Positions 28,716 through 37,351 of a stretch of DNA of 64,000 bases are shown here, one piece after another. The notes beneath the pieces are model-generated. The model did not search any database. It saw only the letters and a list, made by a program, of their open reading frames with translations, and was not told the DNA's origin. This DNA comes from Rhodobiaceae bacterium. Its GTDB lineage: Bacteria > Pseudomonadota > Alphaproteobacteria > Rhizobiales > Tepidamorphaceae. Each line of letters opens with the position of its first letter. Positions within the stretch are counted from its first letter, which is position 1. Location: NCBI GenBank assembly GCA_020637985.1, contig JACKJK010000006.1:186001-250000 (forward strand), in the 5' to 3' direction. A program made the position numbers and the translations under genes.

Positions 28716-29473
28716 CGTGGAAAGCCACCATCCTGACACTCTACCCGGAGATGTTTCCCGGCCCCTTAAGCATTTCGCTCGCCGGCAAGGCGCTGGAGGC
28801 CGGCACCTGGGCCTGCGAAACGGTGCAGATCCGCGATTTCGGCATCGGCAGGCATCGCACGGTAGACGACACGCCGGCGGGCGGCGGGCCGGGCATGGTG
28901 CTGCGCGCCGACGTGCTGGGCGCGGCGATCGATGCCGCATGCCTGCCGGACGATCCACGCCCGCGACTCGTGATGACGCCGCGCGGGCGGCCGCTGACCC
29001 AGGCGCGCGTGCGCGAATTGAGCGCGGGGGCGGGCGCGGTGATCGTCTGCGGGCGTTTCGAAGGCATCGACGAGCGGGTGATCGCGGCGCGGCGGCTTGA
29101 AGAAGTCTCACTCGGCGATTTCGTGCTGTCGGGCGGCGAGGTCGCGGCGCTCGCTTTGCTCGATGCCTGCGTGCGCCTTCTGCCCGGCGTGATGGGCGCG
29201 GACGTCTCCGGCCACGACGAGAGCTTCGAGCGCGGCCTGCTGGAATATCCGCAGTACACCCGCCCGCAGGTGTTCGAGGGGCGGGAAATCCCCGCAGTGC
29301 TGACATCGGGCGACCATGGCGCGGTGGACAGGTGGCGGCGCGAACGCGCGCTCGCCGACACCCGCGAACGCCGGCCCGATCTTGTCTGCGGCGATAACGG
29401 GAAGGCGCACGGCGAGCCGGCCCGAGATTCGCATGCACGCGGTATCGACAAGCGGGCACGCCGTGATGTATAG
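28712..29473 (+). CDS. trmD: tRNA (guanosine(37)-N1)-methyltransferase
   Basis: SPOUT-class enzyme making m1G37 to prevent +1 frameshifting. The 253-aa product shows ILTLYPEMFPG, the DDTPAGGGPGMVLRADV loop, the knot motifs VIVCGRFEGIDERV and GDFVLSGGEVAAL, and YPQYTRPQVFEG. The C-terminal 25 residues are basic and variable. Coupled to rimM; rplS follows after a 207-bp leader with no obvious gene. Confidence 0.97.
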   Translation: MTWKATILTLYPEMFPGPLSISLAGKALEAGTWACETVQIRDFGIGRHRTVDDTPAGGGPGMVLRADVLGAAIDAACLPDDPRPRLVMTPRGRPLTQARVRELSAGAGAVIVCGRFEGIDERVIAARRLEEVSLGDFVLSGGEVAALALLDACVRLLPGVMGADVSGHDESFERGLLEYPQYTRPQVFEGREIPAVLTSGDHGAVDRWRRERALADTRERRPDLVCGDNGKAHGEPARDSHARGIDKRARRDV

Positions 29474-29680
29474 AGCGCGCTTCCAAAGGGCCGCCTGAGA
29501 GGGCAGCGCGCCTTTTCGCACGCCAAACTCGCAAAGCGGCAGGGACCGGGCGGAGTGACCCGGCCCGCGAGACAGACAACTGCGACGATTGCCACGTCCC
29601 GTCCGCCGTCCGCGCGTTTGATCGCCGGGCTGGAGCGTTCGGAACCTCTGGACGCCGCTCAAGAAGACCTGGTGAACGAC

Positions 29681-30373
29681 ATGAATATCATCCAGCAGCT
29701 CGAGGCCGAGCAGGCCGCCGCCCTTGCGCAAAAGCGTCCCGTCCCCGAATTCCGCCCCGGCGACACCGTGCGCGTGAACGTGCGCATCGTCGAGGGCCAG
29801 CGCACCCGCGTGCAGGCCTACGAGGGTGTGTGCATCGCGCGCTCCGGCGCCGGCCTCAACGAGAACTTCACGGTGCGCAAGATCTCCTACGGCGAAGGCG
29901 TCGAGCGTGTCTTCCCGGTCTATGCGCCGGTCATCGAATCCATCGACGTCGTGCGCCTCGGCAAGGTGCGCCGCGCCAAGCTCTATTACCTGCGCGAGCG
30001 CCGCGGCAAGTCGGCGCGCATCGCCGAGCGCCAGGACACCCGCAACAAGGGCAAGGCCACGGCGGGCAAGTCGGCGAGCGGGCCGCTGTTCACCGCTCCG
30101 AAGGGCGCGGCCGACGACCTGAAGAAGATTTCCGGCGTCGGCGAGGTGCTGGAGGGCAAACTCAACGCGCTCGGCATCACCACCTACGAGCAGATCGCCA
30201 ACTTCTCCGACGAGGACATCGCCAAGGTCGACGAGGCGCTGGACTTCAAGGGCCGCATGGAGCGCGAGGACTGGATCGGCCAGGCGCGCGCCTTCATCGC
30301 CGAATCGACGCAGGACGAAGTTGCCGCGCAGGCCGAAGAGGCCGAGGCGGGCGAGGAAGCCAAGTCCGAGTAA
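29681..30373 (+). CDS. rplS: 50S ribosomal protein L19 with C-terminal helix-hairpin-helix domain
   Basis: Residues 1-125 are a normal L19, at the 30S-50S interface: NIIQQLEAEQ, FRPGDTVRVNVRIVEG, YEGVCIARSGAGLNENFTVR, VERVFPVYAPVIESIDVVR and KLYYLRERRGKSARI. Residues 126-143 form a linker, and about 144-206 form a second domain beginning DDLKKISGVGEVLEGKLNAL and containing ITTYEQIANFSDEDIAKVD, a helix-hairpin-helix module of the kind found as tails on some rhizobial proteins. An acidic tail (EEAEAGEEAKSE) closes the 230-aa chain, roughly double the usual length. Start ATG at 29681 from the L19 N-terminus. A terminator follows. Confidence 0.96.
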   Translation: MNIIQQLEAEQAAALAQKRPVPEFRPGDTVRVNVRIVEGQRTRVQAYEGVCIARSGAGLNENFTVRKISYGEGVERVFPVYAPVIESIDVVRLGKVRRAKLYYLRERRGKSARIAERQDTRNKGKATAGKSASGPLFTAPKGAADDLKKISGVGEVLEGKLNALGITTYEQIANFSDEDIAKVDEALDFKGRMEREDWIGQARAFIAESTQDEVAAQAEEAEAGEEAKSE

Positions 30374-30401
30374 TCCTTCGGCCCACGGCTGGAAAGCGTT
30401 C

Positions 30402-30431
30402 AAGGGCGGCCCCGCGAGGCCGCCCTTTCTC
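30402..30431 (+). terminator. Terminator of the ffh-rplS operon
   Basis: AAGGGCGGCC (30402-30411) pairs with GGCCGCCCTT (30418-30427), loop CCGCGA, followed by a T-rich CTCGTTT. It lies 29 bases after the rplS stop and faces the convergent gene. Confidence 0.8.
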
Positions 30432-30457
30432 GTTTCGCAGGCTCCTGACGCGAGGGT

Positions 30458-31201
30458 CTATTCCACCACGCCGACGATGGGGCCCATCGGGAAGGCGCGG
30501 TCGGAGCGGCCGACTTGCGGCGCGTGCAGGCTGGAAATGGTGCCGTCGAGGAACAGCGCGTCGTCACAGCCCAGGCCGTCGCGGAACAGCGTCGCGAACT
30601 GGTGGAAGGTGACGAAGCCCTTCGAGATCGCGAAGACCGCCGTCTTGCCGCTGTCGCGCACGCCGACGCCGTTGCGGCGCTTGCGCGAGGTGGAGTCGGG
30701 TAGGAAGCGCGGGTGCAGCCTGCCATTGACCACCAGCATCGGCCCGGACTGGGTGGCGTAGGCGGGCTTCCTGCCCGACCTCAGGAAGGCCTTCGTCTCG
30801 CTGGCGCCGGCGCGCCCGCCGCCGAACCAGAACACGCCGTTGGGCAGCATGTGGAAGTTGCCGGGGCCGGGGTTGGTGTTGGCGCGCTTCAGCGTATGCC
30901 CGTTCTCGATGTAGAGCCCGACGGGGGAGAGGTCTTCGTGGTACATGCCGGCGTTCATGGCGAAGGCGAGCCGCTGGCCGGAGGCTTCAAGGTCGGCGAT
31001 CAGCGGCGGGAAGCGGCCGTAGGGTTTGCCATCAGGGTCGTCGAGGAACAGGCGCATGTCGGCGCGCGTGACGTCGACGGTGCAGACGATGGCGGATATC
31101 TCGCCATGGCTGCGCTCGCCGCAGGCGACGGGCGGTTCCGCCGCTGCGGCGGGCCCGCACGCCGCGAAGACGATGGCCAGAAGGACACAGACAAAACGCA
31201 T
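30458..31201 (-). CDS. Phosphodiester glycosidase (NAGPA/DUF2233) family exported protein
   Basis: A 247-aa protein with a signal peptide (FVCVLLAIVFAACGPAAAAE; a cysteine within it might permit lipidation). The mature part carries the DUF2233/NAGPA landmarks: AFAMNAGMYHEDLSPVGLYI, PNGVFWFGGG, ATQSGPMLVVNG, the Arg/Asn-rich RKRRNGVGV and CDDALFLDGTISSLHAP. Family members cleave GlcNAc-phosphodiester-type bonds or act on envelope glycans; substrate unknown here. AAGGAGG stands about 7 bases before the ATG. It converges on rplS and diverges from leuC. Confidence 0.85.
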   Translation of the reverse strand: MRFVCVLLAIVFAACGPAAAAEPPVACGERSHGEISAIVCTVDVTRADMRLFLDDPDGKPYGRFPPLIADLEASGQRLAFAMNAGMYHEDLSPVGLYIENGHTLKRANTNPGPGNFHMLPNGVFWFGGGRAGASETKAFLRSGRKPAYATQSGPMLVVNGRLHPRFLPDSTSRKRRNGVGVRDSGKTAVFAISKGFVTFHQFATLFRDGLGCDDALFLDGTISSLHAPQVGRSDRAFPMGPIVGVVE

Positions 31202-31324
31202 GCTTCTCCTCCTTGCCCGTGTTTCGTGGCAGTCCTGCGGCGGCATCCTTGACCTCGCGTGCGAGTTGCCCCCATATCGGCGGCGAAATCAACAATGTCC
31301 GACTTTCCGGGAGCATTCACGCCC

Positions 31325-32737
31325 ATGAGCGCGCCGCGTACCCTCTACGACAAGATCTGGGACGACCACGTCGTCGACCAGCAGCCCGACGGCACGTGCC
31401 TGTTGTACATCGACCGCCACCTCGTGCACGAGGTGACGAGTCCGCAGGCCTTCGAGGGCCTGCGCATGGCGCACCGCAAGCCGCGCGCGCCGGGCAAGAC
31501 GCTCGCCGTCGTCGACCACAACGTGCCGACCACGGACCGCAGCAAGGGCATCGACGACCCGGAATCGGCGCTGCAGGTGGATACGCTGGCGAAGAACGCG
31601 GCGGAGTTCGGCATCGACTATTTCGACGAGCGCGACGAGCGCCAGGGCATCGTCCACATCATCGGGCCGGAACAGGGCTTCACGCTGCCCGGCACGACCA
31701 TCGTGTGCGGCGATTCGCACACCTCGACGCATGGTGCGTTCGGCGCGCTGGCGCATGGCATCGGAACGTCGGAGGTGGAGCACGTGCTGGCCACCCAGAC
31801 GCTGATCCAGAAGAAGGCGAAGAACATGCGCATCACCGTCGATGGCAAGCTGCCCGACGGCGTGACCGCGAAGGACATCATCCTCGCCATCATCGGCGAG
31901 ATCGGCACGGCGGGCGGCACCGGCCACGTCATGGAATACGCCGGCGAGGCGATCCGCGCGCTGTCCATGGAAGGCCGCATGACGGTGTGCAACATGTCGA
32001 TCGAGGGTGGTGCACGCGCCGGCATGATCGCGCCCGACGAGAAGACCTTTGCCTACATCAAGGACCGTCCGCGCAGCCCCACCGGCAAGGCGTGGGACAT
32101 CGGGCGCGCCTACTGGGAGACGCTGCCGACCGACGAGGGCGCGGCCTTCGACGTCGAACTGAAGCTCGACGCGGCCAACCTGCCGCCGCTGGTGACCTGG
32201 GGCACCAGCCCGGAGCAAGTGGTGTCGATTTCCGGCCGCGTGCCGGTGGCCTCCGACATCGCCGACGAGAACAAGCGCCGCGCGGCGGAACGCTCGCTCG
32301 CCTACATGGGGCTCTCGGGTGGCGAGAAGGTCACCGACATCGGCATCGACAAGGTGTTCATCGGCTCATGCACCAACGGGCGCATCGAGGACCTGCGCGA
32401 GGCGGCGCGCATCGTCGAGGGCAAGACGGTCAGCGGTCGCGTCGGCGCGCTGGTCGTGCCCGGCTCCGGCCTCGTCAAGGCGCAGGCCGAGGCCGAAGGC
32501 CTCGACAAGATCTTCCTGGCGGCGGGTTTCGAGTGGCGCGAGCCTGGTTGCTCGATGTGCCTTGCCATGAACGCCGACAAGCTGAAGCCGGGTGAGCGCT
32601 GTGCCTCGACGTCGAACCGCAACTTCGAGGGCCGGCAGGGCTTCAAGGGGCGGACGCATCTGGTTTCGCCGGCGATGGCGGCGGCCGCGGCGATTACCGG
32701 TCACTTCGTCGACGTGCGCGCTTGGCCGTCGGCCTGA
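31325..32737 (+). CDS. leuC: 3-isopropylmalate dehydratase large subunit
   Basis: The [4Fe-4S] large subunit of isopropylmalate isomerase. The 470-aa product shows TLYDKIWDDHVV, VVDHNVPTTDR, CGDSHTSTHGAFGALAHGIG, the cluster cysteines in FIGSCTNGRIEDL and EPGCSMCLAMN, and TSNRNFEGRQGFKGRTHLVS. The ATG at 31325 has GGGAG 10 bases upstream; an in-frame ATG at 31259 has weaker support. Followed by a strong terminator, so it is monocistronic. Its partner LeuD is at 12.6 kb. Confidence 0.97.
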   Translation: MSAPRTLYDKIWDDHVVDQQPDGTCLLYIDRHLVHEVTSPQAFEGLRMAHRKPRAPGKTLAVVDHNVPTTDRSKGIDDPESALQVDTLAKNAAEFGIDYFDERDERQGIVHIIGPEQGFTLPGTTIVCGDSHTSTHGAFGALAHGIGTSEVEHVLATQTLIQKKAKNMRITVDGKLPDGVTAKDIILAIIGEIGTAGGTGHVMEYAGEAIRALSMEGRMTVCNMSIEGGARAGMIAPDEKTFAYIKDRPRSPTGKAWDIGRAYWETLPTDEGAAFDVELKLDAANLPPLVTWGTSPEQVVSISGRVPVASDIADENKRRAAERSLAYMGLSGGEKVTDIGIDKVFIGSCTNGRIEDLREAARIVEGKTVSGRVGALVVPGSGLVKAQAEAEGLDKIFLAAGFEWREPGCSMCLAMNADKLKPGERCASTSNRNFEGRQGFKGRTHLVSPAMAAAAAITGHFVDVRAWPSA

Positions 32738-32761
32738 CGCAAGCCGTCCGGCGTGAATGCA

Positions 32762-32797
32762 AAGACCCCGGGAAGCGATTCCCGGGGTCTTGTCTTT
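32762..32797 (+). terminator. Terminator of leuC
   Basis: A perfect 13-bp stem (32762-32774 with 32779-32791) around a GCGA loop, followed by GTCTTTC. It begins 25 bases after leuC. Confidence 0.85.
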
Positions 32798-32824
32798 CAC
32801 CGACTGATCTTGCCGTGGGCGGGA

Positions 32825-33127
32825 TCAGCGCCAGCGGTAGCGCGGGCCGCAATCGAAGCCGACGTGCACCCGCATGCGCTTCCAGCCGTGGCGCGTCCAG
32901 TGCCACTGGGTGCGGTAGACCGGCTCGCAGTGGTTGCGCAGGCGCTGGAAGCGGTGCTGGTTGAAATGGCGATGGCGGTGCATGCCGCCGTCGTTGAACT
33001 GGACGCCCCAGCCGGGGCCGTGGATGCCGACGCTGACCGAGGCTGCATCGGCGGTCTGGGTGGTGGCTGCCGTTCCCGCGACTGCGAGGAAAGTGGCGGC
33101 CAGCATGGGGACGATAAACTTGCGCAT
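32825..33127 (-). CDS. Small exported histidine- and arginine-rich protein
   Basis: A 100-aa protein with a clear signal peptide (FIVPMLAATFLAVAGTAATT, cleavage near AASVS). The mature part has a glycine strand GIHGPGWGVQF then a His/Arg/Trp-rich stretch (MHRHRHFNQHRFQRLRNH) and one Cys pair (about residues 67 and 93) that could form a disulfide. AAGGAG lies 7 bases before the ATG. I do not recognise a named family. The histidines suggest metal or anionic-surface binding (inference). It converges on leuC. Confidence 0.7.
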   Translation of the reverse strand: MRKFIVPMLAATFLAVAGTAATTQTADAASVSVGIHGPGWGVQFNDGGMHRHRHFNQHRFQRLRNHCEPVYRTQWHWTRHGWKRMRVHVGFDCGPRYRWR

Positions 33128-33264
33128 GGCTTCTCTCCTTTTTCCTGGCGTGGCGCGGGTTGGTCTGGCTGCGCGTCACGTCACGGCGGGGAGAATGCGC
33201 GCAGGTGCTTGAACCGACACTGAGCGTGCCATTCATCTGGCGTTCAGGATCGCGGGCTCGGGTT

Positions 33265-33816
33265 TCAGGCTTGTGGCGGGGGATGGTCCGCGCCGCCGCC
33301 AAGTGCGCGCTGCATGATGGTGATGTTGCGCCATTCGCCGAACTTGAAGCCGACGTCGCGCAGGGTGCCGACGTGTTCGAAACCGGCGGCGGAATGCAGC
33401 GCGATCGAGGCCGGGCTGGTGTCCGAGCGCGATATGATGGCGATCATCTGCCGGAAGCCCGCCTGCGCACAGCGCGCGACGAGCGCCTCCAGCAATCGCC
33501 CTCCGACGCCCCTGCCGCGGGCGGACGAGTCGACGTAGACGGAATCCTCCAGCGTGAAGCGATAGGCGGCGCGGCGGTGGTAGGGGCCGGCATAGGCGTA
33601 GCCGAGCACGCGGCCGCCTGCTTCCGCGACGATATAGGGGAAGTGGCCGGCGTGCAGCGTCTTGAAGCGCTGCGTCATCTCGGCGAGGTCGGGCGGGTCG
33701 ATCTCGAAGGAGGCCGAACCGTTCGTCACCTCGTGGCCGTAGATGGCCGTGATGGCGGGCAGGTCGGCGATGGTCGCGTCGCGGATGGCGAGAGCGTCGG
33801 GTTGCGGCTTGGACAT
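33265..33816 (-). CDS. GNAT N-acetyltransferase, phosphinothricin acetyltransferase-like
   Basis: A 183-aa acetyltransferase. The N-terminal IRDATIADLPAITAIYGHEV, the central LGYAYAGPYHRRAAYRFTLE and VYVDSSARGRGVGGRLLEAL (acetyl-CoA loop), and SIALHSAAGFEHVGTLRDVG are characteristic of the PAT/MnaT group, which acetylate phosphinothricin-like compounds or methionine sulfone/sulfoximine. The physiological substrate is not known. It starts about 140 bases upstream of the small exported protein, same strand. Confidence 0.88.
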   Translation of the reverse strand: MSKPQPDALAIRDATIADLPAITAIYGHEVTNGSASFEIDPPDLAEMTQRFKTLHAGHFPYIVAEAGGRVLGYAYAGPYHRRAAYRFTLEDSVYVDSSARGRGVGGRLLEALVARCAQAGFRQMIAIISRSDTSPASIALHSAAGFEHVGTLRDVGFKFGEWRNITIMQRALGGGADHPPPQA

Positions 33817-33854
33817 GGCGCCGTGTACGGTCAGGTTTGGCGGGGCGGGTGATA

Positions 33855-33887
33855 CGAAAAAGGCCCCGGCGCGATTGCCGGGGCCTT
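33855..33887 (-). terminator. Terminator of the Bax inhibitor-1 family gene
   Basis: On the minus strand an 11-bp stem (AAGGCCCCGGC with GCCGGGGCCTT) around a 6-base loop is followed by TTTTTC. It lies 24 bases after the BI-1 gene. Confidence 0.88.
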
Positions 33888-33910
33888 CAAATCTAGCAGA
33901 AACCTCTTGC

Positions 33911-34657
33911 CTATTCGCGGTTGCCGAACAGCTGCAGCAGCATCATGAACAGGTTGATGAAGTCGAGGTACAGGCGCAGGGCACCCATGATTGCCTTGCG
34001 GCCGGCAACCGTGCCGTCGTCGCCGACGTAGTACATCTCCTTGATCTGCTGCGTGTCATACGCCGTCAGGCCGGTGAAGATGAGCACGCCGATCACCGAG
34101 ACGGCGAACTGGATCGCCGAGGAACCGATGAAGATGTTGACGAGGCTGGCGATGATGATGCCGATCAGGCCCATCATCAGGAACGAGCCCATCCCCGACA
34201 GATCGCGCTTGGTCGTGTAGCCGTAGAGGCTCATGGCACCGAAGGTGGCGGCCGTCAGGAAGAAGACGCGCACGATGCTCTCGCCGGTGAAGACGAGGAA
34301 GATCGAGGACATTGACACGCCCATGAGCGCGGCGAAGCCCCAGAACGCCATCTGCGCGCCGGCAACGCTCATCGTGTGGACGCGGGCCGACAGGAAGAAG
34401 ACGAAACCGAGCGGCGCGAGCATGACCACCCACTTCAACGGGCTTGCGTAGAGCGCGTAGCCGAAGGAAGTGAGCTGGCCATTGCTGACGGCTGCGACAG
34501 CGGTGCCCAGCGCGGCAACGCCGGTGACGGCAAGGCCGACGGCCATGTAGTTGTAGACCCGCAGCAGGAAGCTGCGCAGGCCTTCGTCGATCATGCCGGC
34601 CTCGGCGCGCGTGGCGGAGCCGAAACTGGGAACGGCATTCCGGTTCAGGTCGGACAT
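33911..34657 (-). CDS. Bax inhibitor-1/YccA family membrane protein
   Basis: A 248-aa inner-membrane protein with seven hydrophobic helices. Family features: LRSFLLRVYNYMAVGLAVTG at the first helix, a central FWGFAALMGVSMSSIFLVFT, TTKRDLSGMGSFLMMGLIG, and the C-terminal GLTAYDTQQIKEMY with ALRLYLDFINLFMMLLQL. Members act as pH-gated calcium leak channels or FtsH regulators. A promoter-like pair lies upstream and a terminator downstream, so it is likely a single-gene transcript. Confidence 0.94.
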   Translation of the reverse strand: MSDLNRNAVPSFGSATRAEAGMIDEGLRSFLLRVYNYMAVGLAVTGVAALGTAVAAVSNGQLTSFGYALYASPLKWVVMLAPLGFVFFLSARVHTMSVAGAQMAFWGFAALMGVSMSSIFLVFTGESIVRVFFLTAATFGAMSLYGYTTKRDLSGMGSFLMMGLIGIIIASLVNIFIGSSAIQFAVSVIGVLIFTGLTAYDTQQIKEMYYVGDDGTVAGRKAIMGALRLYLDFINLFMMLLQLFGNRE

Positions 34658-34693
34658 TGGTAAACCTCACGAGAGTTGGACAAACCTTCGCCG

Positions 34694-34722
34694 AATATGG
34701 GGGGAGTGTTCCCGCAGGACAA
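34694..34722 (-). promoter_or_regulatory. Candidate promoter of the BI-1 family gene
   Basis: On the minus strand TTGTCC (34722-34717), 17-base spacer, CATATT (34699-34694), about 37 bases before the BI-1 ATG. Spacing ideal, each hexamer four of six to consensus. Confidence 0.5.
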
Positions 34723-34786
34723 GCACCCCGGCCCCGAAACCGGCATGGCGAACATGAATTTTGCTTAATGTTCCGGACGGTGGCAC

Positions 34787-37351
34787 TCAGTTCGCCGACA
34801 GCGAGCGCAGGAACGCCGCGTGCTTCTGGCCGAGCGCGCGCCAGGTGCCGGCAAGTCCGAGCGCCACGGTTAGGATGACCGCGCCCGTGGCGGCGGTGGC
34901 CGCAACTGAGGTCTGAAACGAAAAGTCCATGTCCATCACCCGGGTGACGATCAGCCAGGCGATCAGGGTTCCGGCAGCGACGGCGAAGACGGCGGTTGCC
35001 GCGCCGAGGACGGCGAATTCGGTCAGGTAGACCGCGATCAGCCGCCGCCGCGTGGCACCGAGCGTCTTCAGGACGACGGCGTCGTAGATGCGGAAACGGT
35101 GGCTGGAGGCGAGGGCGCCAGCGAGGACGAGGACGGCTGCGACGAGCGTCACGCCGCTGGCCGCGCGCACGGCCAATGCCAGCTTGGCGACGAGGCTTGA
35201 AAATGTGTCGAGCGCCTCCCTGACGTGCACGGCGGTGACTTCGGGAAAGCCATCGGCGATGGCGCGCATCAGGTCCGCCTCCTGGCGGTCACGATCGGGC
35301 GCTGCGAAGGACACGGTTGTGAGCATCATGTGCGGCGCGCCGGCGACCGCGCTGGGCGAGAAGACGAGCACGAAATTGATGCCAAGGGTTTCCCACTGGA
35401 CGGTGCGCAGGTTGGCGATCGTCGCCGTCAGGTTTCGGCCAAGCAGGTTGACCGTCACCGTGTCGCCGATGGCAAGGCCGAGTTCACCGGCGAGCTCCGC
35501 CTCGAAGGAGACCAGTGGCGGACCGGAATAGTCGGCCGGCCACCAGTCGCCGGCGACCACGGTCGAGCCCTTTGGCACGTCGCGCGCATAGGTGATGCCG
35601 CGATCGCCGCGCAGCACCCACTGCGCCTGCGGCGGCGCGGGGTAGCCGTCGGCGGGCAGGCCTTTCAGCGAGACGATGCGCCCGCGCAGCATCGGCACCT
35701 GGTCGAGGTGCGCACCCGGCGCGGTGGCGCTGACTAGGTCGGTGAACGCAGCTGCGCGGACAGACGGGATGTCGATGAAGAAATAGTCGGGGGCATTCTG
35801 CGGAATTTGTTCGTTGAGCCGGCGGTTGATGTTGGTCTCGATCAGCGCCAGCGAGACCAGCAGGGTCAGGCCGAGACCGAGCGAAAGAACGACCGTTGGC
35901 GTCAACGCGCCCGGGCGGTGGATGTTCGCAATCGCAAGCCGCGCGGCCATGGCGTGCAGGTGCGGCGCGCGGCGCGCGGCGGACATCAGGCCGAGTGCGA
36001 CGACGCGCAGGAAGACGAAGCCGGCCGCCGCCGCTGCGACGAAGATCGCCGCGATCGCCGGTTGGCGGGCGAGCGCGATGGCGAGTGCCGCGATCGCCGC
36101 GATGCAGGCGAGCGAGCCGAAACGATAGGCCAGCGGCGCCTTCGCGGCGTGGCGGGCGACATGATCGCGGTACAGCGCGCTGACGGGAACCCGCCGGGCG
36201 CGCCCGAGGGGACCGAGCGTGAAGGCGAGCGCGGTCAGCCCGCCGTAGAGCGCGGCGATGGCCAGCGCGCCGGGATAGACGGCGCCCTGGCCTTCCGGCA
36301 GGGGCAGGAAGGCAGCCAGCCACGTCCGTGCTGCGAGCGGCGCGGCGGTGCCGAGCGCAAGTCCGATGGCGATGGCCAGTGCGCCCAGCAGGAGCACCTG
36401 TACCAGGTAGATGCGCGTCACCAGCCCGCCCGGCGCGCCGAGCGCCTTCAGCGTGGCGATGGTCGTTCGGCGGCCCTCGACGTGGGCGCGCACCGCGTTG
36501 GCGACGCCGACGCCGCCGACGGCGAGCGCGGTCAGGCCGACGAGGGTCAGGTAGTCGCGGAAGCGGCGGATCTGGTCGGCGACGCGCGGGGCGGCGTTGT
36601 CGCGGCTGCCGATGTTCCAGCCGGCCTGCGGGAACTTCTGCGCCGCGGTGGAAATCGCCGCGCGCAGCGCCGCCTCGGAGGTGTCGCTCAAGCGCACCGA
36701 GTATTGCCAGCGCACCAGACTGCCGGGGCGGATGAGCCCGGTTTGCGCGAGGGCATCGGGTGCGAGCATCACGCGCGGCCCGAAGGTGAGGCCACCGGAG
36801 AGGCGGTCTGGTTCGCGCACGATGGTGTCGCGGATGACGACGGGCATGCCGCCGATCTCGATTTCGTCGCCGACCGCCACGCCGAGCCGGCTCAGCAGCG
36901 ATGGCTCCACCGCGATACCCCAGCGCCCGTCCATCTGCGCGAAGAGGCTTTCGCGCGGCGTCGCGCCGGCGAGATCGAGACTTCCGTAAAGGGGATAGGC
37001 ATTGTCGACAGCCTTGGCTTCCACCAGTACCTGGTCGGAATGGTCGGGCAGCCGGGCCATGGCGCGCATGGAGATCGTCTGCGAAACCGTGCCGAGGCTC
37101 GCAAGCCACGCCCGTTCGTCGTCGCCGGCGGTGCGCTGGGCAAGGCGGAAGGAAATGTCGCCGCCGAGGATCGACTGGCCCTCCTGCTCGATCGACGCCG
37201 TCAGCGCGCGGGTCAGCGAACCGACGGCGGCAATGGCACCGACGCCGAGCGCGATGCAGGCGATGAAGACCGCGAAACCGGAAAAGCCGCCGCGCAATTC
37301 GCGCAGCGCCAGTCGCAGTGCCAGCGGCAGGCGGAGCATGGCGGACTTCAC
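34787..37351 (-). CDS. ABC transporter permease, YbbP/FtsX type
   Basis: A large permease of about 854 aa. After one N-terminal helix (GFAVFIACIALGVGAIAAVG) comes a MacB-like periplasmic region (GQSILGGDISFRLAQR), then two FtsX-type membrane blocks, one containing VGLTALAVGGVGVANAVRAH with VATLKALGA-like cytoplasmic loops, the other near the C-terminus (LVAAVLVLAGALASSHRFR, KTLGATRRRL). Such ATPase-permease pairs extrude lipids or hydrophobic compounds rather than import. The start is probably the GTG at 37351, whose GTGA overlaps the ATPase stop; an ATG 12 bases in is the alternative. The trio with the GDSL esterase matches tesA-ybbA-ybbP of enteric bacteria. Confidence 0.9.
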   Translation of the reverse strand: MKSAMLRLPLALRLALRELRGGFSGFAVFIACIALGVGAIAAVGSLTRALTASIEQEGQSILGGDISFRLAQRTAGDDERAWLASLGTVSQTISMRAMARLPDHSDQVLVEAKAVDNAYPLYGSLDLAGATPRESLFAQMDGRWGIAVEPSLLSRLGVAVGDEIEIGGMPVVIRDTIVREPDRLSGGLTFGPRVMLAPDALAQTGLIRPGSLVRWQYSVRLSDTSEAALRAAISTAAQKFPQAGWNIGSRDNAAPRVADQIRRFRDYLTLVGLTALAVGGVGVANAVRAHVEGRRTTIATLKALGAPGGLVTRIYLVQVLLLGALAIAIGLALGTAAPLAARTWLAAFLPLPEGQGAVYPGALAIAALYGGLTALAFTLGPLGRARRVPVSALYRDHVARHAAKAPLAYRFGSLACIAAIAALAIALARQPAIAAIFVAAAAAGFVFLRVVALGLMSAARRAPHLHAMAARLAIANIHRPGALTPTVVLSLGLGLTLLVSLALIETNINRRLNEQIPQNAPDYFFIDIPSVRAAAFTDLVSATAPGAHLDQVPMLRGRIVSLKGLPADGYPAPPQAQWVLRGDRGITYARDVPKGSTVVAGDWWPADYSGPPLVSFEAELAGELGLAIGDTVTVNLLGRNLTATIANLRTVQWETLGINFVLVFSPSAVAGAPHMMLTTVSFAAPDRDRQEADLMRAIADGFPEVTAVHVREALDTFSSLVAKLALAVRAASGVTLVAAVLVLAGALASSHRFRIYDAVVLKTLGATRRRLIAVYLTEFAVLGAATAVFAVAAGTLIAWLIVTRVMDMDFSFQTSVAATAATGAVILTVALGLAGTWRALGQKHAAFLRSLSAN

